From assembly GCF_027497355.1 (NCBI RefSeq), contig NZ_CP114909.1, positions 3,429,001 through 3,493,000 of the forward strand: 64,000 nucleotides of DNA, given 5' to 3'. The position numbers and the translations under genes are program-made. A model generated the notes under the pieces. The model was not told the DNA's origin. It saw nothing but the letters and a program-made list of their open reading frames with translations, and did no database searches. This document shows, in pieces, positions 6,834 through 15,211 of this stretch. Origin of the DNA: Micromonospora sp. WMMA1947 (GTDB lineage: Bacteria > Actinomycetota > Actinomycetes > Mycobacteriales > Micromonosporaceae). Position 1 is the stretch's first letter. Every line of letters begins with the position of its first letter.

Positions 6834-9130
6834 TCTCTCTCCTCCCCAAGGTCCACGGATTCTTCGACCGCCGGGCGGCCGGGGTGTCCGGCGGCGCCAC
6901 GTCGGACGTACACGCCCGCGACCGCGAGCGCGGCGAGTGCCGCGCCGATCGCCATGGGCAGCGGTTCCAGCCAGAGCAGCACCAGTCCGGCAATCGCGCC
7001 GACGATCCGCTCCGGCACGCCGGCCGGGCCCACACCCGGGAGCCAGCCGCCGGCCGCGACCGCCAGCACGGCCACGCCCAACGCCGACACCAGGCCGGCC
7101 GTCACGATCCGCCCGGCGCCGCCGATGCCGAGCAGGCCGAGGCCGGTCGGCGTGATCACGAAGGCCAGCGGGATCAGGTACGCCGGCAGCGCGTACCGCA
7201 GGGTCTGCCACATGGTCGGCACCAACCGGCCGCCGGTGACCGCGGCGGCGGCGACAGCCGCGAGCGCGGTCGGCGGCGAGACCTCGGACAGCACCGCGAA
7301 GTAGAAGACGAACATGGCCGCGGCGGGCGCCTCGACGCCCAGGTTCAGCAGCGCCGGACCGATGATCACCCAGCCGATGACGAAGGAGGCGGTGACCGGC
7401 ACCGCGAGGCCGAGCAGGCTGAGCGCGACCGCGGCGAGCACGGCGGTCAGCGCCAGCACCACCGCCGGCTCCGAGCTGACCGCCTGCGCGCCGTCGATCA
7501 GCAGCGCGGCGGCCTGCGGCCCGAGGCCGGTCTTCGTGGTGGTGGCGGTGATGATGCCGGCCGCGGCGCAGACGGCGGTCACCGCGAGCACCCCGCGTAC
7601 GCCGTCGCGCAGCGCCTCCACCAGCCGGGCCGGGGTGAGCCGGTGCCGCCGGTCCAGGAAGGACAGGACCGCGGCGAGCACGGTGGCGATGACCACCGCC
7701 CGCATCGCGGACGCGCCGAGCGCCAGCACCAGGATGATCACGAGAAGGGAGAGGAAGTGGTAGCCGAAGCGGGCCAGCAGGCGCCAGGCCGAGCCGGTGT
7801 CGATGACCACCGGCCGGACCCCGGAGCGCCGGGCGTCGATCTCGACGGAGAGCAGGATGCCCAGGTAGTAGAGGATCGTCGGCACCGTCGCCCAGCCGAG
7901 CACCTGGAGGTAGGACACGCCCAGGTACTCGGCGATGATGAACGCGGCGGCGCCGAGCGTCGGCGGGGACAGGATCGCTCCCACACCGGCGGCGGCGAGC
8001 ATGCCGCCCGCGCGTTCGGCCGGGTAGCCGGCGCGCCGCAGGATCGGCCAGGTCACCGCGCCGATGCTGACGGTGGTGGCGGCGCCGGAGCCGGAGACCG
8101 TGCCGAGCAGGAAGCCCGAGGCGACGGCGGTGCGGCCGGCGGCCGTACGGGAACGGCGGAACGCGGCGGCGGACAGCTCCACGAAGAACCGGCCCGCCCC
8201 GGAGAGGTTGAGCACCGCGCCGTAGATGGTGAACAGCACGATGTAGGAGGCGGCCACGTCGAGCGGGGTGCCGTAGAAGCCGCTGTCGGAGTTGTAGAAC
8301 GCGTCGACGAGCTGCCCGAAGTCGAGCCCCGCGTGCGCCACCGGCCAGGCCTGCGGCAGCAGGCCGCCGTAGTAGCCGTACCCGAGGAACAGCACGCACA
8401 CCGCGGGCAGGATCCATCCGGTGGTGCGCCGGCACGCCTCGAGCAGCAGGAGCAGCAGCCCGGTGCCGAACGCCACGTCCAGCGGATCCAGCAGCCCCTG
8501 CCGGTCGAGGAAGGCGTCGTACCCGCCGCCACCGGCGCCGATCGTGACCGGCAGTACCGGGTAGAGGCAGACGACGAGCGCCGTGACGGCCAGCAGCCAG
8601 TCCACCGGCGTCGGTCCGTGCCGGTCGTCAGTGTCGGCTGCGGTCCGCCGCAGCCGCACCCCCGAGGGGTACGCGAGGAACACCATCGGCAGGACGCCGG
8701 CCAGGAAGAAGATGAGGTAGTACTTGCTGCCCTGGGCCAGCGGGAAGAACACCTGCCAGAGCGTCAGCAGACCGACCGCGACGGTGACGCCGGTGAAGAG
8801 GAGGCCGACCGGTCCGGCGAGCACCCGGCCCGGCTTCTCGTCCTCGAACCGGGCGGCGAGTTCGCGGGTGTCCGGGTGCGATCCGTCCGGGGCGTGCTCC
8901 GGGCTCTCGTCCGCGGTGTCGCGGTCCGCGTCGCCGCGGGTGTGGTGGTGTCCGGCGTGGCTGTGGTGGTGCGTCTCGCCCGGCCCGTCGTCGGCCCATT
9001 CGGGGCCGCCGACGTTGCCCTCGTCCGGCGGCAGTGACACCACCTCGGCGTCCACGTCGGACCCCGGTCGTCCGCCGGACGGCGGCCGGGGTTTCGGGGG
9101 AGTGGCGTCGGAGGGGCGAACGGGCGGCAC
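6809..9130 (-). CDS. TRAP transporter fused permease (DctQ-DctM type)
   Basis: About 773 residues. A polar N-terminus contains a histidine-rich stretch (HHHSHAGHHHTRGDAD). It is followed by four or five helices of the DctQ-like small subunit and the long DctM-like large subunit with GSGAATTVSIGAVTWPIL and SPPTLGAAAFIIAEYLGV. Fused permeases of this kind work with TAXI binding proteins, and one is encoded next. The start is uncertain: GTG 9130 is preferred because GC at third codon positions falls off upstream of it; ATG 9181 and ATG 9286 are in frame and none has a clear ribosome binding site. The histidine-rich tract could bind metal, but no role is known. Confidence 0.88.
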   Translation of the reverse strand: MPPVRPSDATPPKPRPPSGGRPGSDVDAEVVSLPPDEGNVGGPEWADDGPGETHHHSHAGHHHTRGDADRDTADESPEHAPDGSHPDTRELAARFEDEKPGRVLAGPVGLLFTGVTVAVGLLTLWQVFFPLAQGSKYYLIFFLAGVLPMVFLAYPSGVRLRRTAADTDDRHGPTPVDWLLAVTALVVCLYPVLPVTIGAGGGGYDAFLDRQGLLDPLDVAFGTGLLLLLLEACRRTTGWILPAVCVLFLGYGYYGGLLPQAWPVAHAGLDFGQLVDAFYNSDSGFYGTPLDVAASYIVLFTIYGAVLNLSGAGRFFVELSAAAFRRSRTAAGRTAVASGFLLGTVSGSGAATTVSIGAVTWPILRRAGYPAERAGGMLAAAGVGAILSPPTLGAAAFIIAEYLGVSYLQVLGWATVPTILYYLGILLSVEIDARRSGVRPVVIDTGSAWRLLARFGYHFLSLLVIILVLALGASAMRAVVIATVLAAVLSFLDRRHRLTPARLVEALRDGVRGVLAVTAVCAAAGIITATTTKTGLGPQAAALLIDGAQAVSSEPAVVLALTAVLAAVALSLLGLAVPVTASFVIGWVIIGPALLNLGVEAPAAAMFVFYFAVLSEVSPPTALAAVAAAAVTGGRLVPTMWQTLRYALPAYLIPLAFVITPTGLGLLGIGGAGRIVTAGLVSALGVAVLAVAAGGWLPGVGPAGVPERIVGAIAGLVLLWLEPLPMAIGAALAALAVAGVYVRRGAAGHPGRPAVEESVDLGEEREWDGSTRG

Positions 9131-9787
9131 GATCGGGCACGATACGCGAATAGCGCGCACGGTGGGAACATTGCCGATCATGATTGCAATGAGTGACGGA
9201 ATGGAGCGTCGCTCACTCGTGGCACGTATTTCTTGAAACAGTTTCGCGATGCCGGGAGGGGGTCTCTCGCGGCCTACTTCCAGCATGGTTTACAACGATG
9301 AAGAATGGGCGTGTCCCGGGATGCTTGCCGTCACGCAACGTGTCCACTGAGGTGGGTGGGTCGTCCGCGTTGACGCGCGCGGACACCGTCCGTCGCAGCG
9401 GGGCGCGCCGGTTCGCGCGCGCTCGCGCCCGGCGTACCCGCCCGGACGGGAAATGCGCGGAGTGCGTCTTCTCCGCTCCGCGTTTCCGCGAGCGCCGTCC
9501 TTTCTGCCGAGGTGGCGGCATCGGAAGACAGATCACGCGCCCCGTCGGTGCCCCCCGACCGCGCCGCCCCGTACGCCGCGCCCCATTGGCGCGCCGGCCG
9601 GCGGACGGGCGGTGACCGACCCTTCGTGGGTGGAACGCCATGGGTGCTTCCGGCCCCGTTTCACACCCGTGACGTTCCACTCGTCGTGACCGTCGTCGAG
9701 ATGGCGGCGACGGGTGGTCGCGGCGGAGCGACGGCTCGCCGAGATCTCGGGCGGGGTGCGGTGGGGCGCCGGTGAGAGGGTGCCTCC

Positions 9788-9869
9788 CGCCGCCTTTGCT
9801 CTGCATCCATCGGCGCACACGGTGACGGAGCGTGTCCGCCGCGCGGGTGGCTGCAGAGCAAAGGCGGCG
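9788..9869. repeat. 18-bp perfect inverted repeat, long-spaced
   Basis: CGCCGCCTTTGCTCTGCA at 9788-9805 is repeated as its exact reverse complement at 9852-9869 with a 46-nt spacer. Pairing continues outside as CTCCC with GGGAG around one bulged base. It lies in a gene-free gap, 150 bp upstream of BrkB. It could be a terminator, a structured RNA or a small mobile palindromic element; no other copy was seen in the window. Confidence 0.6.
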
Positions 9870-9980
9870 AGGGAGTGAAAGCGCCGACGGGGAAGAGGGC
9901 GGCGGAGAGCGGGCAGGCGGCGGCCGGGTGGCCGGGTGGCCGGTTTGCGGGTGCGGTGGTTACCGCTGCCCTCGTCAGGG

Positions 9981-10001
9981 CATGTCGTGCGGGACGACAT
10001 G
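9981..10001. promoter_or_regulatory. Hairpin or operator just before the BrkB ribosome binding site
   Basis: CATGTCGT (9981-9988) and ACGACATG (9994-10001) form an 8-bp inverted repeat with a 5-nt loop. It ends 6 bp before the GAGGAGG ribosome binding site of the BrkB gene, so it could be a repressor site or a leader hairpin. Confidence 0.4.
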
Positions 10002-10017
10002 ACGACGAGGAGGTGCC

Positions 10018-11106
10018 ATGGCCGCCCGCGACGACGCCCACGACGTCCACGACGACGCCCGCGACGCGCGCGACGTCCCCGCTGCGCGCGACGACGCCCG
10101 CGCCGGGCAGGACCGGTCCGGCGGGCGCGAGCACGTGGGGCCGGTGGGGCCGGACGACGGACCGGACAGCCCGGCCGACCTGTCGGCGACGGGCTGGATG
10201 GCGACCCTCAAGCGGACCGTCCGGGAGTTCCAGGACGACAGCCTCACCGACTGGGCCGCCGCGCTCACCTACTACGGCGTGCTCTCCATCTTCCCGGGCG
10301 TCCTGGTGCTGATCTCGCTGCTCGGCCTGCTCGGCGACCGGGCCACCGAGGGGGTACGGGACACCGTCGGGCAGGCGGTGCCGGAGGAGAACATTCGCCG
10401 CGTCATCGAGACCGCGATCGACCAGGCCGGCCAGTCCGGCGGCCTGGCGAGCATCGCGGCGATCGTCGGTCTGGCGGCGGCGTTCTGGTCGGCCTCCGGC
10501 TACATCGCCGCGTTCATGCGCGCCTCGAACAGCATCTACGACGTGCCGGAGGGACGGCCGATCTGGAAGACGCTGCCGGTACGCCTCGGCGTGACCGCGG
10601 TGATCGGCGTGATGCTGCTGATCAGCGCCGTGATCGTGGTGTTCACCGGCGGGCTGGCCGAGCAGGCCGGAAACGCGATCGGGCTCGGCGGGACCGCCGT
10701 GACGGTCTGGAACATCGCCAAGTGGCCGGTGCTGCTGGTGCTGGTGAGCCTGATGTTCGCGATCCTCTACTGGGCCTCGCCGAACGCCCGGCACGGCGGC
10801 TTCCGCTGGGTCAGCCCCGGTGGCGTGCTCGCGGTGGTGCTCTGGCTGGTGGTGTCCGGGCTGTTCGCGCTCTACGTCAGCAACTTCGGCTCGTACAACA
10901 AGACGTACGGCGCGGTGGCCGGCGTGATCATCTTCCTGGTGTGGCTCTGGCTGAGCAACGTGGCGATCCTGCTCGGTGCGGAGTTCGACGCCGAGTTGGA
11001 GCGCAGCCGCGCCATCGCGGCCGGGCACCCGGTCGACGAGGAGCCCTACGTCGAGCTGCGCGACGACCGCAAGCTGCGCAAGAAGGGCCGCGCGCCCTCC
11101 CGCTGA
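10018..11106 (+). CDS. YihY/virulence factor BrkB family membrane protein
   Basis: A 362-residue inner-membrane protein. About 60 polar residues open it, largely a run of Asp/Ala/Arg/His imperfect repeats (DDA, DARDAR, RDDAR). The BrkB core then starts with WMATLKRTVREFQDDSLTDW and LTYYGVLSIFPGVLVLISL, and continues with SGYIAAFMRASNSIYDVPE and FRWVSPGGVLAVVLW, giving six or so helices and a charged tail. GAGGAGG precedes ATG 10018. Family members were once called RNase BN by mistake; their real function is unsettled. It stands alone and is closed by a strong terminator. Confidence 0.9.
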   Translation: MAARDDAHDVHDDARDARDVPAARDDARAGQDRSGGREHVGPVGPDDGPDSPADLSATGWMATLKRTVREFQDDSLTDWAAALTYYGVLSIFPGVLVLISLLGLLGDRATEGVRDTVGQAVPEENIRRVIETAIDQAGQSGGLASIAAIVGLAAAFWSASGYIAAFMRASNSIYDVPEGRPIWKTLPVRLGVTAVIGVMLLISAVIVVFTGGLAEQAGNAIGLGGTAVTVWNIAKWPVLLVLVSLMFAILYWASPNARHGGFRWVSPGGVLAVVLWLVVSGLFALYVSNFGSYNKTYGAVAGVIIFLVWLWLSNVAILLGAEFDAELERSRAIAAGHPVDEEPYVELRDDRKLRKKGRAPSR

Positions 11107-11114
11107 CCCGACAT

Positions 11115-11159
11115 CGCGCCGCCCCGCCCGGAAGTGACACGGGCGGGGCGGCGCGTTTT
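11115..11159 (+). terminator. Strong intrinsic terminator after BrkB
   Basis: A 16-bp perfect stem, CGCGCCGCCCCGCCCG at 11115-11130 with its complement at 11140-11155, a 9-nt loop, and TTTT at 11156-11159. It lies 8 bp after the BrkB stop and isolates the sugar operon that follows. Confidence 0.88.
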
Positions 11160-11175
11160 CATGATCCGGATCTTG

Positions 11176-11251
11176 CTTTTGTTCGTATGGACAAAAGTTT
11201 GCATCGGACGTGCCGAAGCTATGGACATGCGGCCCGGAAGGCTCCTACTGT
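11176..11251 (+). promoter_or_regulatory. Promoter and likely ROK operator of the sugar ABC operon
   Basis: CTTTTGT (11176-11182) and ACAAAAG (11191-11197) form an inverted repeat of the A/T-rich kind favoured by ROK regulators. Downstream, -35 TGGACA (11222-11227) and -10 TACTGT (11246-11251) are 18 bp apart. TATGGACA occurs twice, at 11186 and 11220. The CTTTTGT element, an AAAGT 18 bp further on, and the block GAAGCTATGGACA (11215-11227) recur in the same order upstream of the secreted dehydrogenase gene at 25804-25879. Binding by the adjacent ROK protein is inferred. Confidence 0.7.
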
Positions 11252-11290
11252 GTCGGACACAACACCCATCCGATGCGGAGGTGACTGCCG

Positions 11291-12469
11291 GTGCGGACGG
11301 CCGACCCCCTGCACGTACGGCTCCTGCGGCTGCTCCGGGACGAGGGCGCGGTGTCCCGCGCCGAACTCGGCGACCGGCTCCAGATGCCCCGCCCGCGCCT
11401 GCTCGCCGAGCTGGAACGCCTCGTCTCCCTGGGATACGTGGCGGAGGCCGGGCTGGCCGCCTCCCGGGGCGGGCGGCGCTCCACCCTCGTCGAGCTGAGC
11501 CCGCACCTGCGGTTCGCCGCCGTCGACCTGGGCGCCAGCTCGATCGACGTGGAGGTGGTGAACGGCCGGCTGGAGACGGTGGCCGCCTACACCGAGGCCG
11601 CCGACATCCGCTCCGGGCCGAAGGTGACCCTCCAGCGGGTGAACGAGCTGCTGCACAAGGCCAAGGTGGACGGCGCGTACGAGCGGCTCGACGCGGTCGG
11701 CATCGGCGTACCGGGCCCGGTGAGCTTCCGCGACGGCGTGCCGGTCTCCCCGCCGATCATGCCCGGGTGGGACCGGTTCCCGGTCCGCGAGCTGCTCACC
11801 CGCGAACACGGCTGCCCGGCGGTGGTCGACAACGACGTCAACATCATGGCGATCGGGGAACGGCACGGCGGCGTGGCCCACTCGGTCGACGACTTCCTGT
11901 TCATCAAGATCGGTACCGGCATCGGCTGCGGCATCTACCTGCACGGCGAGGTCTACCGGGGCACCGACGGCTGCGCCGGGGACATCGGCCACATCCAGGT
12001 CGACCCGAATGGTCCGATGTGTTCCTGCGGCAACCTCGGCTGCCTGGAAGCGGTGTTCAGCGGCGCCGCGCTGGCCCGCGAGGCGACTGTGGCGGCCCGC
12101 ACCGAGGTGTCCCCGGCGCTGGCCGAGCGGCTGGCCGCCCGGGGCGTGGTGACCGCGCTCGACGTGGCGCAGGGGGCGATCGAGGGGGACGTCACCTGCA
12201 TCCAGCTCATCCGCGACGGCGGCCGGCGGGTCGGCAGTGTCCTGGCCGGGCTGGTCAGCTTCACCAACCCGTCGATGATCGTCATCGGCGGCGGGCTCGC
12301 CCAGCTCGGCCACATCCTGCTCGCCGAGATCCGCAGCGTGGTCTACCGCCGCTCGCTGCCGCTGGCCACCGGCAACCTGCCCGTCGTCCTGTCCGAGCTG
12401 GGCCCGCGCGCCGGCGTCGCCGGCGCGGCGGTGCTGGCCAGCGACCTCGCGTTCGGAGAAGCAGCATGA
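11291..12469 (+). CDS. ROK family transcriptional regulator of the sugar/cyclitol locus
   Basis: A 392-residue repressor. The N-terminal 70 residues are a winged helix-turn-helix (VRLLRLLRDEGAVSRAELGD, then RPRLLAELERLVSLGYV). The rest is a ROK domain with VGIGVPGPVSF, DNDVNIMAIGERHGG and GTGIGCGIYLHGEVY. The zinc motif CSCGNLGCLE, near 245-255, is complete. GTG 11291 follows GGAGG with a 10-base gap. It is first in the operon and overlaps the ABC ATPase start (ATGA), so it most likely represses its own operon until a sugar binds. The inducer is unknown, although its position points to a sugar or cyclitol carried by the adjacent importer. Confidence 0.93.
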   Translation: MRTADPLHVRLLRLLRDEGAVSRAELGDRLQMPRPRLLAELERLVSLGYVAEAGLAASRGGRRSTLVELSPHLRFAAVDLGASSIDVEVVNGRLETVAAYTEAADIRSGPKVTLQRVNELLHKAKVDGAYERLDAVGIGVPGPVSFRDGVPVSPPIMPGWDRFPVRELLTREHGCPAVVDNDVNIMAIGERHGGVAHSVDDFLFIKIGTGIGCGIYLHGEVYRGTDGCAGDIGHIQVDPNGPMCSCGNLGCLEAVFSGAALAREATVAARTEVSPALAERLAARGVVTALDVAQGAIEGDVTCIQLIRDGGRRVGSVLAGLVSFTNPSMIVIGGGLAQLGHILLAEIRSVVYRRSLPLATGNLPVVLSELGPRAGVAGAAVLASDLAFGEAA

Positions 12470-14034
12470 GCGACACCGGCACGCCACTGGTCGAGGCGCC
12501 CGCCGACGCCGTCGCGGGCGAGGTGGTCCTGCGCCTCACCGACGTGGTCAAGACGTTCCCGGGGGTACGCGCGCTCGACGGCGTCCAGCTGGAGGTACGG
12601 GCCGGTGAGGTGCACTGCCTGCTGGGACAGAACGGCGCCGGCAAGTCCACCCTGATCAAGGTGCTGGCCGGGGTGCACCGGCCGGACTCCGGCGAGGTCC
12701 TGTGGCGGGGCGAGCCGGCGTCGTTCGCCAACCCGCAGGCCGCCATGCGCGCCGGCATCGCCACCATCTACCAGGAACTCGACCTGGTCGACGACCTGTC
12801 GGTGGCGGAGAACGCGTTCCTCGGCCACGAGCCGCGCCGGTTCGGCTTCGTCCGGCGGGGGCACATGGCCCGGCGTACCCGGCAGATCCTGGCCCGGCTC
12901 GGCCACCCGGAGATCCCGCCCGGCCGCCTGGTGCGGCACCTGCCGGCCGCGGGCAAGCAGATCGTCAGCATGGCCCGGGCGCTGTCCCACGAGGCCCGGC
13001 TGATCATCATGGACGAACCGAGCGCGGTGCTGGCCCACGACGAGGTGGCGAACCTGTTCCGGATCATCCGGGAACTCACCGCGCAGGGCATCGCGGTCAT
13101 CTACATCTCGCACCGGCTGGAGGAGATCCGCGAGATCGGCGACCGGGTCACCGTACTCAAGGACGGCCGGACCACGGCGGCGAGCCTGCCGGCCCGCGAG
13201 ACGCCGACCCGCGATCTGGTCGCCCGGATGACTGGGCGGACCATCGAGTACGTCTTCCCGCAGCGTCCGGCCGACCACGGGGGCGGTGCGGAACTGCTGC
13301 GGGTGGACGGGCTGACCCGGCACGGCGAGTTCGCCGACGTCTCGCTCGGGGTCCGGGCCGGCGAGATCGTCGGCATCGCCGGGCTGGTCGGTTCCGGCCG
13401 TTCGGAGCTGCTGGAGACCATCTTCGGCGCGCGCCGGGCGCAGGCCGGGACGGTCCGGGTCGACGGCCGCGTGTTGCGTCCGGGCAGCGTGGGCGCCGCG
13501 GTACGGGCCGGGATGGGCATGGCGCCGGAGGAGCGCAAGAGTCAGGCGCTGCTGCTCGGCGAACCGATCTACCGCAACGTCACGCTCGCCACGTTCAGCA
13601 GGTACGCCCGCCTCGGGTTCACCGACGCCGGGCGGGAACGCGCCGAGGCCGACCGGATCGCGGCGTCGCTGGAGTTGCGGCCCCGGGACGTACGCCGGCC
13701 GGTGCGCACGCTCTCCGGCGGCAACCAGCAGAAGGTGGTGGTCGGGCGGTGGCTGCTCGGGGACACCCGGCTGCTGTTGCTCGACGAGCCGACCCGGGGC
13801 GTGGACGTGGGCGCTCGGGCCGAGCTGTACCAGGTGATCCGCGACCTGGCCGCCCGCGGCGTCGGGGTGCTGCTGGTCTCCAGCGAGGTGCCCGAGGTGC
13901 TGGGCCTGGCCGACCGGGTGCTGGTGATGCGGGAGGGCCGGGTGGTCCGCGAGGCCCCGGCCGGCGAACTGGACGAGAACACCGTGCTCGACCTCGTCAT
14001 GGCGGGGTCCCTCATGGAAGGCGCACCGGCATGA
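12466..14034 (+). CDS. Sugar ABC transporter ATP-binding protein (RbsA/MglA/XylG type)
   Basis: A 522-residue protein with two ABC modules, as in ribose/xylose/inositol importers. Module one has Walker A LLGQNGAGKST near 50-60 and LIIMDEPSAVLAHDE. Module two opens with GLVGSGRSELLETIFGARRA near 305 and has LSGGNQQKVVVGRWLLGDT near 415 and LLLLDEPTRGVDVGA. As in the family, the signature of the first half is degenerate (RHLPAAGKQIV in place of LSVAxQQ). ATG 12466 overlaps the ROK stop, and its own stop overlaps the permease start, both as ATGA. It energises import of the sugar bound by the lipoprotein two genes downstream. Confidence 0.94.
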   Translation: MSDTGTPLVEAPADAVAGEVVLRLTDVVKTFPGVRALDGVQLEVRAGEVHCLLGQNGAGKSTLIKVLAGVHRPDSGEVLWRGEPASFANPQAAMRAGIATIYQELDLVDDLSVAENAFLGHEPRRFGFVRRGHMARRTRQILARLGHPEIPPGRLVRHLPAAGKQIVSMARALSHEARLIIMDEPSAVLAHDEVANLFRIIRELTAQGIAVIYISHRLEEIREIGDRVTVLKDGRTTAASLPARETPTRDLVARMTGRTIEYVFPQRPADHGGGAELLRVDGLTRHGEFADVSLGVRAGEIVGIAGLVGSGRSELLETIFGARRAQAGTVRVDGRVLRPGSVGAAVRAGMGMAPEERKSQALLLGEPIYRNVTLATFSRYARLGFTDAGRERAEADRIAASLELRPRDVRRPVRTLSGGNQQKVVVGRWLLGDTRLLLLDEPTRGVDVGARAELYQVIRDLAARGVGVLLVSSEVPEVLGLADRVLVMREGRVVREAPAGELDENTVLDLVMAGSLMEGAPA

Positions 14035-15119
14035 GCGAAGCCACTGACACCTCGCTGCCCGCGCAGTCGCCGCCGGTGGAACGGGCGGAGACCGCCAAGG
14101 TCGACGCGCCGGCGCGGCTCTCCTGGTGGCGCGGCGACGGCGGGGAGGGCGTCAAGCGCAACCTCGGCCTGCTCGCCACGCTCGTCGTCCTGGTGGTCAT
14201 CGGCATCCTGACCCGCCCCGACCTCTACGGTGATGCGAACTGGGTGTGGGGCAACACGCTCACCATCCTCAAGCTCGCCTCGGTGGTCGGCGTGGTCACC
14301 GTCGGGATGACCTTCGTGATCATCGGCGGCGGCATCGACTTGTCGGTCGGCGCAATCGTGGCGCTGGCGGGGGTCTGGTGCACCACAGTGGCCACGCAGA
14401 GCTACGGCGCGGGCGGCATGATCTTCACCGCGCTCACCGTCGGGCTCGCCGTCGGCGTGGTGAACGGGCTGCTCGTCTCGTACGGACGGCTGGTGCCGTT
14501 CATCGCCACGCTCGCCATGCTCGTCGCCGCCCGGGGGCTGGCGGCGGAGATCTCCGACAAGCAGACCCAGGTGTCCGGCAACACGTTCATCAACGGCATC
14601 GCCAGCACGAACGTGCTCGGCATCCCGCTGCTCGTGTACATCCTGGTGGCGGTGGTGGCGGCCGGCTGGGTGCTGTTGAACCGCACCACGTTCGGCCGCC
14701 GTACGGTGGCGGTCGGCGGCAACCCCGAGGCGGCCCGGCTCGCCGGCATCAACGTCCGCCGGCACACGGTGCTCCTCTACGCGCTCTCCGGCCTGTGCTG
14801 CGGCATCGCCGCGGTCATGCTGACCGCGCAGGCCACCTCCGCGCAGGCGGCGATGGCCAACCTCTACGAGCTGGACGCGATCGCCGCCGCGATCATCGGC
14901 GGCACGCTGCTCAGCGGCGGGCGGGGCACGATCATCGGTTCCCTGCTCGGGGTGATCATCTTCTCCACGATCACCAACCTGTTCGCCATCAACAACCTGT
15001 CCGCCGAGGCCCAGAACATGGTCAAGGGCGGCATCATCGTCGCCGCCGTCCTCGTCCAGCAGGTGCAGTTCGGCAGCCTGACCCAGTTCCTCGCCCGCAA
15101 CCGGGCCACCACCACCTGA
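14031..15119 (+). CDS. Sugar ABC transporter permease (RbsC type)
   Basis: A 362-residue membrane subunit. A polar start of about 40 residues is followed by eight to ten helices. Family blocks are MTFVIIGGGIDLSVGAIVAL, ATLAMLVAARGLA, AVGGNPEAARLAGINV and IIGGTLLSGGRGTIIGSLLG. ATG 14031 overlaps the ATPase stop. It forms a homodimeric channel with the ATPase in the family; the substrate class (pentose, hexose or inositol) cannot be fixed from the permease. Ninety bases separate it from the binding-protein gene, which has its own strong ribosome binding site. Confidence 0.94.
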   Translation: MSEATDTSLPAQSPPVERAETAKVDAPARLSWWRGDGGEGVKRNLGLLATLVVLVVIGILTRPDLYGDANWVWGNTLTILKLASVVGVVTVGMTFVIIGGGIDLSVGAIVALAGVWCTTVATQSYGAGGMIFTALTVGLAVGVVNGLLVSYGRLVPFIATLAMLVAARGLAAEISDKQTQVSGNTFINGIASTNVLGIPLLVYILVAVVAAGWVLLNRTTFGRRTVAVGGNPEAARLAGINVRRHTVLLYALSGLCCGIAAVMLTAQATSAQAAMANLYELDAIAAAIIGGTLLSGGRGTIIGSLLGVIIFSTITNLFAINNLSAEAQNMVKGGIIVAAVLVQQVQFGSLTQFLARNRATTT

Positions 15120-15211
15120 TCCCATTCGCACACCCCCGGCCGCCGTCGCACCGACAGTGGTCCGGCCCGCCACACCCGAAACCACCCCACCACCTCATCC
15201 CAGGAGGCGTC

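Larger units (their letters stand above)
9131..10017. other. Intergenic region, no convincing gene
   Basis: About 890 bp between the divergent TRAP and BrkB genes. Open frames here have poor codon bias and no recognisable protein. It should hold the promoter of the TRAP/kinase operon. GAAACAGTTTC at 9235-9245 is a small palindrome with a central base and may be an operator. A long inverted repeat at 9788-9869 and a short hairpin at 9981-10001 are listed separately. GTCCGCG and CGCGGAC arms also form a small hairpin near 9366-9390. Confidence 0.6.

Noticed and set aside
5814..8435. A continuous frame that seems to extend the TAXI protein to 873 residues
   Set aside because: The upstream 500 codons are an off-frame reading of the permease gene; the TAXI signal peptide with its own ribosome binding site starts at 6833.
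6791..9037. A 748-codon open frame on the plus strand over the TRAP permease and TAXI genes
   Set aside because: It is antisense to two clear genes, has low-complexity Arg/Gly/Asp composition and no family match; such frames are common in high-GC DNA.
9193..9615. A 140-codon frame in the gap before BrkB
   Set aside because: Arg-rich, no codon bias like that of real genes here, no ribosome binding site and no family.
12702..15119. An 805-codon frame joining a shadow of the ABC ATPase to the permease
   Set aside because: The first part is the ATPase read in the wrong frame; the permease starts at ATG 14031 by overlap with the ATPase stop.
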